Shown: one piece after another, positions 9,354-17,661 of the stretch
Position numbering within the stretch: the first letter of the stretch is position 1
Layout of the letters: each line of letters opens with the position of its first letter
Assembly (NCBI RefSeq): GCF_030454045.1
Contig: NZ_JAKDJE010000008.1
Span: 1-63,568, forward strand
Direction: 5' to 3'
Length of the DNA stretch: 63,568 nucleotides
Origin: Psychrobacter sp.
GTDB lineage: Bacteria; Pseudomonadota; Gammaproteobacteria; Pseudomonadales; Moraxellaceae
Translations under genes and position numbers: made by a program
The notes under the pieces: model-generated
Databases searched by the model: none
Seen by the model: the letters and a program-made list of their open reading frames with translations, nothing else
What the model was told of the DNA's origin: nothing

Positions 9354-9379
9354 AGCTTGTTGTTCTATAGCAAATCTAC
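9351..9379. repeat. 29-bp dispersed repeat, copy 2
   Basis: Begins on the stop codon of the last capsule gene and matches 5352-5380 with three mismatches by eye. It marks the border where base composition changes from AT-rich capsule genes to the more GC-balanced Kdo genes. Confidence 0.55.
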
Positions 9380-9471
9380 ACAACAACTAAAAAATATGGC
9401 AGTGAGGGTTTTCAAAAAACCAGAGATCTATTATTAAACTATTATAGTCGATACACTCTAAAAATGTCATA

Positions 9472-9542
9472 GCGCTACTGGGATGAATTTTGCGCAGCCT
9501 CTGGGAACGCAGCACGCAAGTAAAATTTATACCAGTAGCGCG
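9472..9542. repeat. Imperfect inverted-repeat (hairpin) element
   Basis: The arms GCGCTACTGG (9472-9481) and CCAGTAGCGC (9532-9541) are perfectly complementary. The match continues imperfectly inward (ATGAATTTTGCG against CGCAAGTAAAATTTAT), leaving a loop of about 20 bases with GCAGC/CGCAGC repeats. It has no U-tract, so it is not a simple terminator. It occupies the 285-bp gene-free gap between the capsule operon and kdsD. The layout is that of a short non-coding repeat of the MITE/REP kind, but copy number elsewhere in the genome cannot be seen here. Confidence 0.6.
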
Positions 9543-9638
9543 TTTAAATCTATAACAGTTTTACATTCAGCTAACTATATAAGAAATATGAGCAGGTAGC
9601 CTGAGAGTAAATAAATTTAACAAAATGGGGAAGTTGTA

Positions 9639-10607
9639 GTGCATCTACAAACTAATAAATATTTAACATCTGCTCAAAGAACTTTTGACATTGAGCTTAA
9701 AGCATTGGCATTGTTACAGATAGATTTAGATCAGAGGTTTACGTTGGCTTGTCAGACCATCTTGAGCTGTCAAGGACGTCTAATCATTACGGGAATGGGT
9801 AAGTCAGGTTTAGTAGGTCGTAAAATAGCGGCGACGATGGCTTCTACTGGTACCCCAGCTTTTTTTGTCCATCCTGGTGAAGCCGGTCACGGCGACCTCG
9901 GGATGATCGTAAAGGGTGATGTCGTTTTAGCGATATCCAACTCAGGTAATAGCGATGAGATCAATGTCTTATTGCCTGTGATTAAAAAACTAGACTTACC
10001 TTTAATAAGTATCACTAAAAATTTATCAGGTCGATTAGCTCAAGAAGCAGACGTAGCTTTGACACTTGGCGACTTCGAAGAAGCATGTCCAATGGGTCTA
10101 GCACCTACCTCTAGCACCACAGCGACGATGGTACTGGGCGATGCACTGGCTATCGCATTGCTTGAAGCCCGCGGCTTTAAGTCAGAGGACTTTGCCCTAT
10201 CGCATCCTGCGGGTGCGCTGGGTAAAAAACTCTTGACCCATGTTTCTGATCTTATGAAATCCGGTGATGAGATTCCTTTGGTGACAGGAAAGACCAGTAT
10301 CATCGAAGCCCTATTTGAGATTACCGAAAAACGACTCGGTATGACTGTGGTCGTAGATGACAAAAATCGTTATGGGGTACTGACAGATGGTGATATCCGT
10401 CGACTGCTCACAACGAATCAAGATATGAGCCAACCTATTGCCAGTGTCATGAAGACAGCACCGATTACTACTTCTCCTGATATAAAAGCCTCAAAAGCCC
10501 TTGATATTATGAGACAAAAAAAAGTAAACCAGCTTATTGTTTTAGATAATGATGTACTAGTTGGTGTGCTGGCCTTACGTGACTTGGTTCAGGCTGGTAT
10601 TAATTAA
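9639..10607 (+). CDS. kdsD: Arabinose-5-phosphate isomerase
   Basis: Converts D-ribulose 5-phosphate to D-arabinose 5-phosphate, the first step of Kdo synthesis, in the cytoplasm. Domain order: SIS domain about residues 35-175 (ITGMGKSGLVGRKIA, FVHPGEAGHGDLGM, AISNSGNSDEI, and APTSSTTATMVLGDAL), then a CBS pair about 205-320 (GVLTDGDIRRLL near 247). The 322-residue length matches KdsD/KpsF. The start is a GTG at 9639 with a good SD (GGGGAAG at 9627-9633); there is no in-frame ATG nearby that would keep the usual N-terminus. First gene of a kdsD-kdsA-kdsB/C unit placed next to capsule genes, so it could equally be called kpsF. Confidence 0.93.
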   Translation: MHLQTNKYLTSAQRTFDIELKALALLQIDLDQRFTLACQTILSCQGRLIITGMGKSGLVGRKIAATMASTGTPAFFVHPGEAGHGDLGMIVKGDVVLAISNSGNSDEINVLLPVIKKLDLPLISITKNLSGRLAQEADVALTLGDFEEACPMGLAPTSSTTATMVLGDALAIALLEARGFKSEDFALSHPAGALGKKLLTHVSDLMKSGDEIPLVTGKTSIIEALFEITEKRLGMTVVVDDKNRYGVLTDGDIRRLLTTNQDMSQPIASVMKTAPITTSPDIKASKALDIMRQKKVNQLIVLDNDVLVGVLALRDLVQAGIN

Positions 10608-10642
10608 AAGTGACTAGTATTTTATAGTCTTGAGGAACACAA

Positions 10643-11482
10643 ATGAAAATTACGGAAAACATAACAGTTGGCAATGATAAGCCTTTTGTATTATTTGGTG
10701 GTATCAACGTCATAGAGTCACGAGACCTAGCTCTAACAGCATGCGAAGCGTATGTGGAAATTACGCAAAAGCTTGGTATACCCTATGTATTTAAAGCCAG
10801 TTTTGATAAAGCGAATAGATCATCTATTCATTCGTTTCGTGGCCCAGGTATGGATGAAGGTCTAAAGATCTTACAAGAAGTTAAAGATACTTTTAATGTA
10901 CCAGTGATATCTGATGTGCATGAGGTTTATCAGTGCCAGCCAGCAGCCGAAGTGATTGATATTTTGCAACTGCCTGCCTTTTTGGCACGTCAGACAGATT
11001 TGGTAAAAGCGTTAGCAGAGACTGGGCGACCAATTAATATCAAAAAGCCGCAGTTTCTCAGCCCAGAGCAGATGAAAAATATCATCAATAAGTTCAATGA
11101 AATGGGTAATGATAAACTCATGCTATGTGAGCGAGGTAGCTGTTTTGGTTATGATAATCTAGTGGTCGATATGCTAGGTCTGGGCGTAATGAAGCGTATC
11201 AGTAATGACTTACCCATTATCTTTGATGTGACGCATTCATTGCAGACTAGAAGTGCAGGCAGTGACGCATCAGGCGGCCGCCGAGATCAAATTATCGAGT
11301 TGGCCCGCTCAGGGATGGCAGCTGGTCTTGCAGGCTTGTTTTTGGAAGCCCACCCGACCCCTGATGCTGCTAAATGTGATGGTCCGAGTGCTTTGCCACT
11401 TGATAAGCTAGAGCCTTTCTTACAACAAATGAAACAAATCGATGACTTGGTCAAGTCACTGCCTGATTTAGATATTCAATAA
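10643..11482 (+). CDS. kdsA: 3-deoxy-D-manno-octulosonate 8-phosphate synthase
   Basis: Condenses phosphoenolpyruvate with arabinose 5-phosphate to Kdo 8-phosphate. Seen: YVFKASFDKANRSS near residue 50-63 (substrate-binding K and R), the GPGMDEGL loop, SDVHEVYQ near 94, LQLPAFLARQTDL near 114-126 and NIKKPQFLSP near 136. Asn in the NIKKPQ context, rather than Cys, points to the metal-independent class. The 279-residue length is normal. It lies 35 bp after kdsD with SD TTGAGGAAC at 10630-10638 and 22 bp before the kdsB/kdsC fusion, so the pathway enzymes are encoded in order of reaction except that the phosphatase is fused to the last enzyme. Confidence 0.95.
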   Translation: MKITENITVGNDKPFVLFGGINVIESRDLALTACEAYVEITQKLGIPYVFKASFDKANRSSIHSFRGPGMDEGLKILQEVKDTFNVPVISDVHEVYQCQPAAEVIDILQLPAFLARQTDLVKALAETGRPINIKKPQFLSPEQMKNIINKFNEMGNDKLMLCERGSCFGYDNLVVDMLGLGVMKRISNDLPIIFDVTHSLQTRSAGSDASGGRRDQIIELARSGMAAGLAGLFLEAHPTPDAAKCDGPSALPLDKLEPFLQQMKQIDDLVKSLPDLDIQ

Positions 11483-11504
11483 AAGCGCCTTAAAGGTATA
11501 TTAA

Positions 11505-12782
11505 ATGCAGTCTGTTGCTATCGTTATCCCCGCACGTTATTCGTCTTCACGCTTTCCTGGTAAGCCGCTTGCAGATATTTTGGGTAAGCCCATGATTCAG
11601 CACGTGTATGAAAAAGCGGCATCTATAAAAAACGCCACCGTCGTTGTAGCCACTGATGACGACAGGATTCTGTCGGTAGTGCATAGTTTCGGTGGTAAAG
11701 GTATGATGACCAGACCAGATCATGCTTCAGGTACTGACAGGCTGGTAGAAGTCATGAATGAGATAGATGCTGATTTATATATCAATTTACAAGGTGATGA
11801 ACCTTTGGTTCGTGTAGAGGATCTTGAGCTGCTTATTCAAGCCATGACAGCAGACAGATCCATTGAAGTGGGAACGCTGTACCATGCTATCAATGAACGC
11901 CAAGCTCAAGATCCCAATACCGTTAAAGTGGTGACATCACATAGCGGCCGTGCATGTTACTTTAGTCGCTCTCCAATACCTTTTATTCGAAACAATGAGA
12001 TACAAACTAACTATAAGCAGCACGTTGGTGTATATGCCTATCGCAAGTCTGTTCTAGAACGATATACGCAGTTGCCTGAATCTAATGTCGAATCAGCAGA
12101 ACAATTAGAACAATTAAGATTATTAGATAGCGATATAGATATTTATGCATTTGAAGTAATGAAGACAGGGCCTGGTGTAGATACCCCTGAAGATCTTCAA
12201 AAAGTAATCGCTATTCTTCAAGGTAAACAGTCAGAGAGTGAAAAGTCTTTACTCTCTAATACCGAACTTGTTATTACCGATATTGATGGCGTATTAACAG
12301 ATGGTGGTATTTACTATGATGAACATGGTGAATGTATCAAGCGCTTCCATGTGCGCGATGGTCTAGGTATAAAACTGTTGCAACAGGCAGGTATTCAAGT
12401 AGCAGTATTATCAGGTAAAGATTCAAAGCCATTAAGGAAGAGGATTTCTGACTTGGGCATTGATATCTTTATGCTAGGTATCAAAGATAAAGAAGTAGCC
12501 TGTAAGGAAATTATTCAGCGGGCAGGCACTACCAAAGTGAATACTGTGTATATCGGTGATGACACCATTGATTTACCAGCTTTCATCAGTTGTGGTGTTG
12601 CAGTGGCTGTCGCTGATGCTCCTGAATACGTCAAAGCTAAATGTGATTTAGTGCTGGAGACCAAGGGTGGTTTTGGCGCTTTGCGTGAAATAGCTGATAA
12701 AATTTTGATTGAGCAAGGTAACTTTAAGTTGCTCGATGACCCTTCAACATTCCTAAAGGTTCATGCAGCTGTAACACAGTAA
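11505..12782 (+). CDS. Fused CMP-Kdo synthetase / Kdo-8-phosphate phosphatase
   Basis: One 425-residue frame carries two consecutive Kdo enzymes. Residues 1 to about 245 are KdsB (CTP:CMP-Kdo cytidylyltransferase): IPARYSSSRFPGKPLADILG near 6-25, NLQGDEPLV near 93, FSRSPIPF near 156. Residues about 255-425 are KdsC, a C0-type HAD phosphatase: DIDGVLTDGGIYYDE near 258-272, VLSGKDSK near 300 and GDDTIDLP near 351, ending with a tail like the active-site-organising tail of KdsC. A Q/S/E-rich linker (QGKQSESEKSLLS) joins them. The fusion puts the third and fourth reactions of the pathway, which run in the order KdsC then KdsB, on one chain. There is no stop or frameshift between halves. It ends at a strong hairpin terminator shared with a broken kpsC. 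Confidence 0.92.
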   Translation: MQSVAIVIPARYSSSRFPGKPLADILGKPMIQHVYEKAASIKNATVVVATDDDRILSVVHSFGGKGMMTRPDHASGTDRLVEVMNEIDADLYINLQGDEPLVRVEDLELLIQAMTADRSIEVGTLYHAINERQAQDPNTVKVVTSHSGRACYFSRSPIPFIRNNEIQTNYKQHVGVYAYRKSVLERYTQLPESNVESAEQLEQLRLLDSDIDIYAFEVMKTGPGVDTPEDLQKVIAILQGKQSESEKSLLSNTELVITDIDGVLTDGGIYYDEHGECIKRFHVRDGLGIKLLQQAGIQVAVLSGKDSKPLRKRISDLGIDIFMLGIKDKEVACKEIIQRAGTTKVNTVYIGDDTIDLPAFISCGVAVAVADAPEYVKAKCDLVLETKGGFGALREIADKILIEQGNFKLLDDPSTFLKVHAAVTQ

Positions 12783-13741
12783 TTATATTGGCAGTATAAG
12801 TAACACAGTAAAAAATATTTAAACTTCTCACAGTTGTTTTGACAAAGAGAGTGATAAAAAGGTCGCCCTAATACGGTGACCTTTTTTCCTCTCAGTAACG
12901 CCTCAAATCCACCTAGTGACGTAATCGTATAGACGTGATCGATGGTTTCTAATGCATCCACCAAATGAATAGATTGGGTAAGGATTAGACATTCTAAATT
13001 GTTTAAAGTGTCAATAAGAGAAGTATCGTCTAACGTCATCGGATGTGGTTTTACGATGATTTGCGCATCAGGATTGTCGTCGATGGCCTGATTGACCACA
13101 TCCAGCAATGTGATACCTTCACCGCCACCGTATTTTAATGAATCATCATGCGGCACTTGTCCTAGTACCAATACCCGCTTCTTAGTTTTCACCCCATAGA
13201 TGGGTGCGACATCGACATAAGGCTGATGATTGTATTTGCTCACCCGATGCGAGATATAATAATCTAGCATTTCTTGCGCCCATTCCTCATCATAGCTGTC
13301 TTGCTCAAAGTCAAAATTAGCGATGAGGTCAGTCAGGTCATTAGGTCTAGTGGTATCGAAGTAGGGCGCTTGACTGTCCATCACGATAGAGAGTGGTGGA
13401 GTATTGCTATCATCATCAGGCCCTGAACGAATAAAACCATCCTCTAAGAAGAAAACATCCAGCCCGTGCTCACGGGCATAGTCAATCAAATAATCAGGCG
13501 CTTTATAGCCCCAGATATAGACGACAGGATTGACCCGACTGATAAAGGGTTTGAGCCACTGTTCAAAATAGCGCTGAGTAAAGTGCCGCTGAATCTGGAT
13601 ATGAAAGGACTCAAACACCCAGTCTCCCACCATATCTCGCCACGGCCACATACCGACGACCAAGGCTAACCGTTGTTCAGGCTGGCGATAGTGTTTGTAG
13701 TAGCCTGAGAGTAGTGGCTGGATATAGGCTTCAAATTTCAT
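12761..13741 (-). pseudogene. Truncated KpsC-like Kdo transferase
   Basis: From ATG 13741 this minus-strand frame (326 residues) is clearly homologous to one Kdo-transferase half of KpsC, the capsule enzyme that adds the Kdo linker to lyso-phosphatidylglycerol: YIWGYKAPDYLIDYA, FFLEDGFIRSG near 90-100, PLSIVMDSQAPYFD, QIIVKPHPM near 230 and SLGGFEALLRGKKVTVLGRP near 275-294. Homology stops at GRPFY, where KpsC normally continues with AGWGLTDD. The remaining 30 residues are unlike the family and run into the end of kdsB/C (22-bp overlap). KpsC is normally about 670 residues with two such halves. It is therefore a 3'-truncated remnant, probably inactive. The complete capsule export and linker genes would have to lie upstream of this window. 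Confidence 0.75.
12856..12887. terminator. Bidirectional terminator after the Kdo operon
   Basis: AAAAAGGTCGCC (12856-12867) pairs with GGTGACCTTTTTT (12875-12887) around a 7-base loop, with one mismatch or wobble. Both strands give a U-tract. The same bases read on the minus strand encode KKVTVLGRPF of the kpsC relic, so the terminator overlaps former coding sequence. Confidence 0.75.
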
Positions 13742-13956
13742 AATATAATGGATAGCTTGAGTAGGTAGAAGACAAATACCAGTATAACGTGCTTCAACCA
13801 CAATGTGCTAAAGTCAGCTTTGATCTTTATGGCATTTATAGCTGGCGATAGCTGTATATAAGCTATTGATGTTGGTAATATTGATTGGTTACCAGTATAG
13901 TTGCATTTATAATCAAAAAAATGAAATAACACACAATAAAATTGTTGGTACTGTCT

Positions 13957-15000
13957 ATGAAACAAAAAATCCTCGTCACAGGCGGCGCAGGCTACATCGG
14001 TTCTCATACTTGTATAGCCTTGCATCAGGCAGGCTACGAGATAGTTGTTTATGACAATCTATCTAATAGTAGCCGTGAAGCGATCAATCGTATCTCTCAC
14101 CTTATCGGCAAGTCTATTGAGTTTATTAAGGGTGACATCCGTGATGTCAAGGCATTAAGACAAGTGTTCGACGCGCATCAATTCTTCGGTGTCATACATT
14201 TTGCGGGATTAAAAGCCGTCGGTGAATCCGTCGCCAAGCCCTTACTTTATTATAATAACAACGTCGGTGGCACCATCACCTTACTCGAAGTCATGGCAGA
14301 GTACGACGTTAAAAACCTCGTGTTTTCCTCATCAGCTACGGTTTATGGTGATCCTGAGACACTGCCTATCGATGAGACTGCCCCGCGCTCCTGTACCAAT
14401 CCCTATGGTCAGAGCAAACTGACCGTCGAGCATATCCTAGAAGATCTAGCAGTCTCCGATACTAGCTGGAGTCTAATCTCTCTGAGATATTTTAATCCAG
14501 TAGGCGCGCATCCATCAGGGCAGATCGGCGAAGACCCAAACGACATTCCAAACAATCTCATGCCCTATATCTCGCAAGTCGCTGTCGGTAAGCTGGAGAA
14601 ACTGAGCATCTTTGGTAATGACTATCCGACCATCGATGGCACGGGCGTGCGGGACTTTATCCATGTCACTGATCTGGCATCCGGTCATGTCGCGGCATTG
14701 AATTATTTACAGCAGCAAGTTCATGTACAGCAAAGCTCAGCAGGGTTTTTGCCTATTAATTTAGGGACTGGCACAGGTACGTCGGTGTTAGAGCTGGTTA
14801 ATGCCTTTACTGACATCACCGGGCAACGCGTGCCGTATCAGTTTGTCGCGCGGCGTGCCGGAGATATCGCCAGCTGCTATGCCAGTGCCGATAAAGCCAA
14901 AGCGTTACTGGGCTGGCAAGCTAAGCTGTCTGTCGCGGAGATGTGTGCAGATACCTGGCGCTGGCAAAGTCAAAATCCGAGTGGCTATAATAGCCACTGA
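13957..15000 (+). CDS. galE: UDP-glucose 4-epimerase
   Basis: Interconverts UDP-glucose and UDP-galactose with bound NAD+. Seen: NAD loop ILVTGGAGYIGSHTC at residues 5-19, FAGLKAVGES near 80-89, SSSATVYGDP near 122-131 with the catalytic Ser/Thr, NPYGQSK near 146-152 with the YxxxK pair, and GVRDFIHVTDLA near 231. The start is set at ATG 13957 (MKQKIL) because homologues begin just before the ILVTGG strand; the TTG at 13942 is in frame but has no support. Followed after 73 bp by galU. Supplies UDP-galactose to the capsule and LPS. Confidence 0.95.
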   Translation: MKQKILVTGGAGYIGSHTCIALHQAGYEIVVYDNLSNSSREAINRISHLIGKSIEFIKGDIRDVKALRQVFDAHQFFGVIHFAGLKAVGESVAKPLLYYNNNVGGTITLLEVMAEYDVKNLVFSSSATVYGDPETLPIDETAPRSCTNPYGQSKLTVEHILEDLAVSDTSWSLISLRYFNPVGAHPSGQIGEDPNDIPNNLMPYISQVAVGKLEKLSIFGNDYPTIDGTGVRDFIHVTDLASGHVAALNYLQQQVHVQQSSAGFLPINLGTGTGTSVLELVNAFTDITGQRVPYQFVARRAGDIASCYASADKAKALLGWQAKLSVAEMCADTWRWQSQNPSGYNSH

Positions 15001-15073
15001 ACGAAATGTACTCAGTACGAGTAAAACCCTATCGTGCTTCTACTTTATAATAAATCGATTTGAATAAACCACT

Positions 15074-15949
15074 ATGAAAAACATCATCCACGCCGTTATC
15101 CCCGTCGCAGGCTTTGGCACCCGTATGCTGCCATTGTCAAAATCCGTACCCAAAGAGCTGCTGCCGCTTGGCAATCGTCCCGCTATCCATTACGTGGTTG
15201 AAGAGGCCATCGCTGCTGGTATCAAACATATTGTCTTGGTTGGTCATGCGCAAAAAAGCGCGATTGAAAACTACTTTGATATCAATGCCGAATTGGATAG
15301 TCAATTACGTCACAAAGGCAAAGATAAGTTGGCTGATAGCTTAAATTGGTTGCCAGAAGACGTAACAGTATCGATGATACGTCAAGGTAAAGCGTTAGGT
15401 TTGGGTCATGCGATACTAGCGGCACGTCCTATCATTGGCGAACACGACTTTGCTGTATTATTACCTGATGTCGTGCTTGACCCATTTACCACTGATATGT
15501 CTGCTGATAACTTAGCTTTTATGCTGGATGCTTTTGCCAAAGATGCGCACTCACAGATATTAGTCGAGTCAGTAGCTGACGAACATGTACATAAATATGG
15601 TATTGCTCAATTAAGTAAAGACTATAGTGATATCGAAGATCAAGTAGAAGTGAATGCCAGTTTTGAAGTTGCTGGTTTTGTGGAAAAGCCAAATCTGGCT
15701 GATGCACCTTCTAGGCTCGCGGTCGTTGGTCGTTACGTTTTTAATAATCAAATATTCGATTATTTAGCTAATACCAAAGCCTCGGTCGGTGGTGAGATTC
15801 AGTTAACTGATGCGATTGATGCCTTGATTAGCGGGTACGGAGTAAATGTCACGACCATGCGTGGAAACAGCTATGATGCAGGAGATATGCGCTCATACAT
15901 GCAGGCGTTTATCTACTTTGCCGAGCGCCAACTCGCGGATGATAAGTAA
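15074..15949 (+). CDS. galU: UTP-glucose-1-phosphate uridylyltransferase
   Basis: Makes UDP-glucose from glucose 1-phosphate and UTP. Seen: AVIPVAGFGTRMLPLSKSVP near residues 8-27 (nucleotide-binding loop), KELLPLGNRPAIHYVVEEA, IRQGKALGLGHAILAARP near 100-117, LLPDVVLDP near 129 with the metal-binding Asp, FVEKP near 196 and YDAGDMRSYMQAF near the C-terminus. 291 residues, normal for GalU. The stop is only 3 bp from the pgi start, so the two are probably co-translated. Product feeds GalE and glycosyltransferases of the locus. Confidence 0.95.
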   Translation: MKNIIHAVIPVAGFGTRMLPLSKSVPKELLPLGNRPAIHYVVEEAIAAGIKHIVLVGHAQKSAIENYFDINAELDSQLRHKGKDKLADSLNWLPEDVTVSMIRQGKALGLGHAILAARPIIGEHDFAVLLPDVVLDPFTTDMSADNLAFMLDAFAKDAHSQILVESVADEHVHKYGIAQLSKDYSDIEDQVEVNASFEVAGFVEKPNLADAPSRLAVVGRYVFNNQIFDYLANTKASVGGEIQLTDAIDALISGYGVNVTTMRGNSYDAGDMRSYMQAFIYFAERQLADDK

Positions 15950-15952
15950 CCC

Positions 15953-17629
15953 ATGGACGATAGACAGCAAGATAGCGCTTATCGCAGCGCCCGCCACTCG
16001 GTATATTGGTCGCAGCTACAGAGTGTAGCGGCGCAGCGCTGGTCGGTGGCGGATTTGTTTGCGCAAGATGCCACGCGCGCCACGCGTTTTAGTACGCGGG
16101 CAGGGGCGCTATACATGGATTATAGCAAGCAGTGTATCGATACGTCGGTGTTATCCGCTCTGTTAGGACTTGCTGATAGCTGCGATCTATCGGCTCGTAT
16201 TGAGGCGCTGCTACAAGGCGCGATGGTCAATACCAGCGAGCAGCGCGCGGCACTGCATACAGCGCTACGTCTGCCAGCGACCGCCGCGCTACAGGTCGGC
16301 GAGCAAGACGTGGTGGCTGATGTGCATCACAGTTTGGCGCAGGTGGCTCGCCTATCAGCGCGGGTACGCAATGGCACGTGGCGTGGGTTTTCGGGCAAGG
16401 CCATGACTGATGTGGTCAATATCGGTGTCGGCGGCTCAGATCTTGGGCCTTTGATGGCGACGACGGCGCTTGATGAATGGGCTGATACCGATATCGACGT
16501 GCATTTTGTCTCCAACATGGACGGCACCCAGCTAGATAACCTACTCAAGCACCTCAATCCTGAGACCACTTTATTTATTATCTCGTCCAAATCCTTTGGT
16601 ACGGTAGACACCTTATCCAATGCTAAGACCGCCTTATCATGGCTGCTCGCTACTGCCAAGCGCCATGCAGGGACAGAGGGCAGTGTGCTGCGTCGGCATT
16701 TCATCGGTATCTCTGCCAGTAGCGAAAAGATGCGCGCGTGGGGGATCCATCCTGAGCATCAGCTACAGCTATGGGAGTGGGTCGGCGGGCGGTTTTCGAT
16801 GTGGTCGGCGATCGGCCTTGCGCTGGCCATTCGGATTGGGATGGCAGGGTTTAAGGCGCTATTGGCAGGCGCGCACAGTATGGATGAGCACTTTGCTCAG
16901 GCTGATTTTGCAGAGAATTTACCGGTGTTATTGGGTTTGATTGCTGTTTGGAACAGTACTTTTTTACGCGTCAATGCCCACACGGTACTGCCTTATGATG
17001 GGCGTTTGAGCTATCTGCCAAGCTACTTAACCCAGCTGGAGATGGAGAGTAATGGTAAGTCGGTGACGCAGTATGGTGATCATATTGATTATGATACTTG
17101 TCCGATTCTGTGGGGCGAAATTGGTTCAAACGCTCAGCATGCGTTTTATCAGCTGCTACATCAAGGCACGCAGCAAGTCTCTTGTGATTTTATCGCTTGC
17201 GTACGTCGCTATAGTGATCAAGCGCAAAATACGTCATTACAGCAACAGCATGAACTATCTTTAGCCAATTGTCTGGCGCAAAGTCGGGTATTGGCATTTG
17301 GCAATGCTGCGGTTAGGGATAGATCAAACACGGGTGTTGAGCGGATATCTAGTGCCGATAAATACAAATATTACCGTGGTAATCAACCCTCAACGACCGT
17401 GCTAATTGATGAGCTGACGCCTCATAGTTTGGGTGCGCTGATTGCGCTTTATGAGCACAAAGTTTATGTGATGGCCAGCATTTGGGATATTAACCCGTTT
17501 GATCAATGGGGCGTTGAGATGGGTAAGCAGATGGCGGAGTCTGTATATCATGCCATGCAAGACGAGCGTGAAGGGCAGTTTGATAGCTCCACCGATCAGC
17601 TACTACGCCACATCAATCAGCTGTCTTAA
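15953..17629 (+). CDS. pgi: Glucose-6-phosphate isomerase
   Basis: Interconverts glucose 6-phosphate and fructose 6-phosphate. Seen: VVNIGVGGSDLGPLM near 156-170, SKSFGTVDTLSNA near 212-224, VGGRFSMWSAIGLALAI near 277, MESNGKSVT near 364 with the catalytic loop, ILWGEIGSNAQHAFYQLLHQ near 385-404 (catalytic Glu and His), and NPFDQWGVEMGKQMAE near 512-527 with the catalytic Lys. 558 residues, typical for the proteobacterial type. The N-terminal 100 residues are more divergent. It starts 3 bp after galU; no clear separate promoter. Links central metabolism to the sugar-nucleotide genes around it. Confidence 0.95.
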   Translation: MDDRQQDSAYRSARHSVYWSQLQSVAAQRWSVADLFAQDATRATRFSTRAGALYMDYSKQCIDTSVLSALLGLADSCDLSARIEALLQGAMVNTSEQRAALHTALRLPATAALQVGEQDVVADVHHSLAQVARLSARVRNGTWRGFSGKAMTDVVNIGVGGSDLGPLMATTALDEWADTDIDVHFVSNMDGTQLDNLLKHLNPETTLFIISSKSFGTVDTLSNAKTALSWLLATAKRHAGTEGSVLRRHFIGISASSEKMRAWGIHPEHQLQLWEWVGGRFSMWSAIGLALAIRIGMAGFKALLAGAHSMDEHFAQADFAENLPVLLGLIAVWNSTFLRVNAHTVLPYDGRLSYLPSYLTQLEMESNGKSVTQYGDHIDYDTCPILWGEIGSNAQHAFYQLLHQGTQQVSCDFIACVRRYSDQAQNTSLQQQHELSLANCLAQSRVLAFGNAAVRDRSNTGVERISSADKYKYYRGNQPSTTVLIDELTPHSLGALIALYEHKVYVMASIWDINPFDQWGVEMGKQMAESVYHAMQDEREGQFDSSTDQLLRHINQLS

Positions 17630-17661
17630 AGCCTATAATCATCAGTTTACAAGGTAACACC

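Noticed and set aside
13738..14025. 95-codon minus-strand frame over the galE promoter region
   Set aside because: Overlaps the kpsC relic start and galE in a non-coding frame and has no family match.
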